The notes beneath the pieces were generated by a model that was not told the origin of the DNA, searched no databases, and saw only the letters and a list, made by a program, of their open reading frames with translations. From positions 1 through 15,456 of the forward strand of contig JANQRM010000385.1 of NCBI GenBank assembly GCA_028284565.1: a stretch of 15,456 bases of DNA. Reading direction: 5' to 3'. Shown here one piece after another: positions 13,888-15,456 of the stretch. A program made the translations under genes and the position numbers. Positions within the stretch are counted from its first letter, which is position 1, and the number at the start of each line of letters is the position of its first letter. The DNA is from Anaerolineae bacterium (GTDB lineage Bacteria > Chloroflexota > Anaerolineae > Aggregatilineales > Phototrophicaceae).

Positions 13888-15456
13888 TTGTCCCACGTCG
13901 GCGCAGGAAGACAAACACCCCACTCAGTGCAACGATTTCCACACCAACCAGCAACAGCGTCATCCACAGCGGACGCTCACCCGTATTCGGCAATTGTTGG
14001 ACAAGTGGCACGAGCGCAGTCGTACACACCGGGTCGGCATCTGTCGCCACACAGACCGTATTATCGACCACCACACCACGCTCCAGCACCGTCGTAAAGA
14101 TACTGAAATCAACCGACTCACCCGGCGCGATATTGGCAAAGGTCACCGTCACCGTCTGCCCGCTGATATTGAAGGTCGCACCCGCAGGCACATCCACACT
14201 ATCAATGCGGAGTTCATCGCGCAAGGTATCTGTCACGACGATATTCGTTCCAGCGACCAAACCGTTGTTTGTCACTGTTGTCACCCATTCCAGACGTTCA
14301 CCAGCGATGCCCAAATCGCCCGGCAATAGCAACCCAATCTTGCTCACCGCAGGGTCAAAGATGTTCAACTTGGGCAACACACCGATGCCATCCAACACAC
14401 TCAAATCAGCTTGGGGTTGCTCTACATCGTTATCGACAATCACCACTTGCCCAGCCGACAAGGGACTCAATCCCACATAGGGATTCGCCGTCGGGCTACT
14501 GATGCTCATTTGCAGTTCACCCGAATGCACCCCTTCGACCTCACTATCGTCTATTGCTCGGTATTCCACCAGCTGTGGGACATCCCACGTCGTATCGGGT
14601 AGGACTGGCGCACCCGCTGTCGGATAGAAATTCAGTGTTACGGCACTCGCCCAAGTCCCCCCATCGACCCGCAAGAGCAATTGGTTGTTCGGGCTGGTAA
14701 TGGTGATGCTCACCACATCTGGTATGTCCGTCGCCAATTCCACCGTAAAGTCACCAATCGGGCTCGGTGTTCCCTCTGCTACTTGTGACTTACTTGTCGA
14801 TAACACGTTCGCCACTTCATCATCAATAATCGTGATCGTCTTGACCGGGTTCACCCCTAATGTCACACCTGTCATAGCAGGATTGAATGCCAAGTTTAAG
14901 GTGAAATCCTCATTGCCTTCTGCGATGCCATCATCAAAAATCGGCGTGTCGATATCCACAGTTGTATTGTCATCTGAGCCGGGCGGGAACACCCCATTAT
15001 TCGTCGCACCGCCAAAATCATCAGGGTCAAGCGTGTTCACATCTGTTCGTGTGACATCCACATTTACCGTAATGCCCGGAGCCAACACACCTCCACCCGG
15101 CGTTCCATTCTGGGTGGTCGTAATCAAGCGTAGGGTTGAGGTTTCTGTGCCATCCATCTCTGCGATGGTGTCTGCATCCGTCACAAAGTCGATGGTTGCC
15201 GTGTCATTGTCCTCCACGGTCATTAGATGCGTCGCTTGACCGATAGACACCAAATTTGAGGCATTGCTCAAGGTCATGTCAATCGTCTCGAAGCCTTCAA
15301 TCAGGAAGTCATCGACAAAGGTGATAATCTCAAAATTATACGTGCCGGGTCCAAAGCCACCCGGATTCGTCAGAGCATAAGTCGCGGGTGCGCCATAATC
15401 GGCTGTGGGTCCGCCATTCGTCGCAGAGCCACCATAAGCCACGTCCACTGTGATGG
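13883..15456 (-). CDS. Cell-surface protein with Calx-beta and DUF11-like domains and LPNTG anchor (5' truncated)
   Basis: The frame stays open to the window edge (Ile-Thr precede the GTG codon at 15448), so the gene starts outside. About 523 residues are visible. Calx-beta-like domains are seen in the first part: VDVAYGGSATNGG with TADY, DDFLIEGFETIDMTLSNAS ending in VEDND; a second ends at TITIIDDE; a third has VAEGTPSPIGDFTVEL and ends in VIVDND. A DUF11-like domain follows (about 365-480), with WVTTVTNNGLVAGTNIVVTDTL and ITPGES-like IAPGESVDF. The tail is LPNTG at about residue 486, one membrane helix and RRRGTI, the layout of a sortase-anchored protein. It is probably a large calcium-binding adhesive or matrix protein. 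No sortase gene is in the window. A strong terminator follows at 13801-13832. Confidence 0.85.
   Translation of the reverse strand, partial: ITVDVAYGGSATNGGPTADYGAPATYALTNPGGFGPGTYNFEIITFVDDFLIEGFETIDMTLSNASNLVSIGQATHLMTVEDNDTATIDFVTDADTIAEMDGTETSTLRLITTTQNGTPGGGVLAPGITVNVDVTRTDVNTLDPDDFGGATNNGVFPPGSDDNTTVDIDTPIFDDGIAEGNEDFTLNLAFNPAMTGVTLGVNPVKTITIIDDEVANVLSTSKSQVAEGTPSPIGDFTVELATDIPDVVSITITSPNNQLLLRVDGGTWASAVTLNFYPTAGAPVLPDTTWDVPQLVEYRAIDDSEVEGVHSGELQMSISSPTANPYVGLSPLSAGQVVIVDNDVEQPQADLSVLDGIGVLPKLNIFDPAVSKIGLLLPGDLGIAGERLEWVTTVTNNGLVAGTNIVVTDTLRDELRIDSVDVPAGATFNISGQTVTVTFANIAPGESVDFSIFTTVLERGVVVDNTVCVATDADPVCTTALVPLVQQLPNTGERPLWMTLLLVGVEIVALSGVFVFLRRRGTI

Noticed and set aside
14685..15239. 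184-codon plus-strand frame opposite the Calx-beta protein
   Set aside because: Low-complexity Ser/Val/Thr-rich antisense shadow of the repetitive domains.

Overview
The window looks like chromosomal DNA of an environmental bacterium with moderate GC and a dispersed, accessory-rich gene order. My best guess is Chloroflexota (Anaerolineae-like). The hints are an F420-type luciferase-like oxidoreductase, a split aconitase X, a long Calx-beta/DUF11 surface protein ending in LPNTG, and many short intergenic repeats. No marker gene fixes the lineage, so this is inference. No rRNA, tRNA, CRISPR array or transposase was seen.

Layout, left to right. Positions 1-1014 are the end of a membrane GT-C-type glycosyltransferase. 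An HpcH/HpaI-type aldolase follows (1093-1869). A repeat-bearing gap separates it from a small GlsB/YeaQ-type membrane protein on the minus strand (2023-2298). Next on the plus strand come a YwqG/DUF1963 protein, a LLM-class oxidoreductase and a tandem pair of related two-helix membrane proteins with a 4-nt overlap. These run 1 nt short of a convergent minus-strand azlCD pair (branched-chain amino acid exporter type). The minus strand continues with a GNAT acetyltransferase and the translational GTPase TypA/BipA (TTG start). An AT-richer stretch (about 9600-11350) holds a secreted carboxypeptidase-regulatory-like protein and a secreted beta-propeller-like gene broken by one in-frame TAA. A 690-nt gene-free region crowded with repeats precedes a two-gene aconitase X operon (12001-13676). 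The right edge is a truncated cell-surface protein with Calx-beta-like domains, a DUF11-like domain and an LPxTG-type tail.

Most of the genes are unrelated housekeeping or accessory functions. Clear co-transcribed sets are the paralogous membrane pair, azlC-azlD, and the aconitase X large and small subunits. Three hairpins followed by T-runs are good intrinsic terminators on the minus strand.

The most unusual signal is between the genes. (1) Degenerate 7-bp tandem repeats, consensus AACYAAN, occur at five loci hard against gene ends or starts. (2) A roughly 65-nt element built from complementary CCGYC/GRCGG arms occurs three times, with compensatory changes that preserve the hairpins. (3) An 8-bp tandem repeat and a 17-bp module are shared by two gaps 9.5 kb apart. 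(4) There are two long palindromes and a recurrent terminator-like hairpin. These look like families of dispersed small repeats and are the best candidates for something undescribed here.
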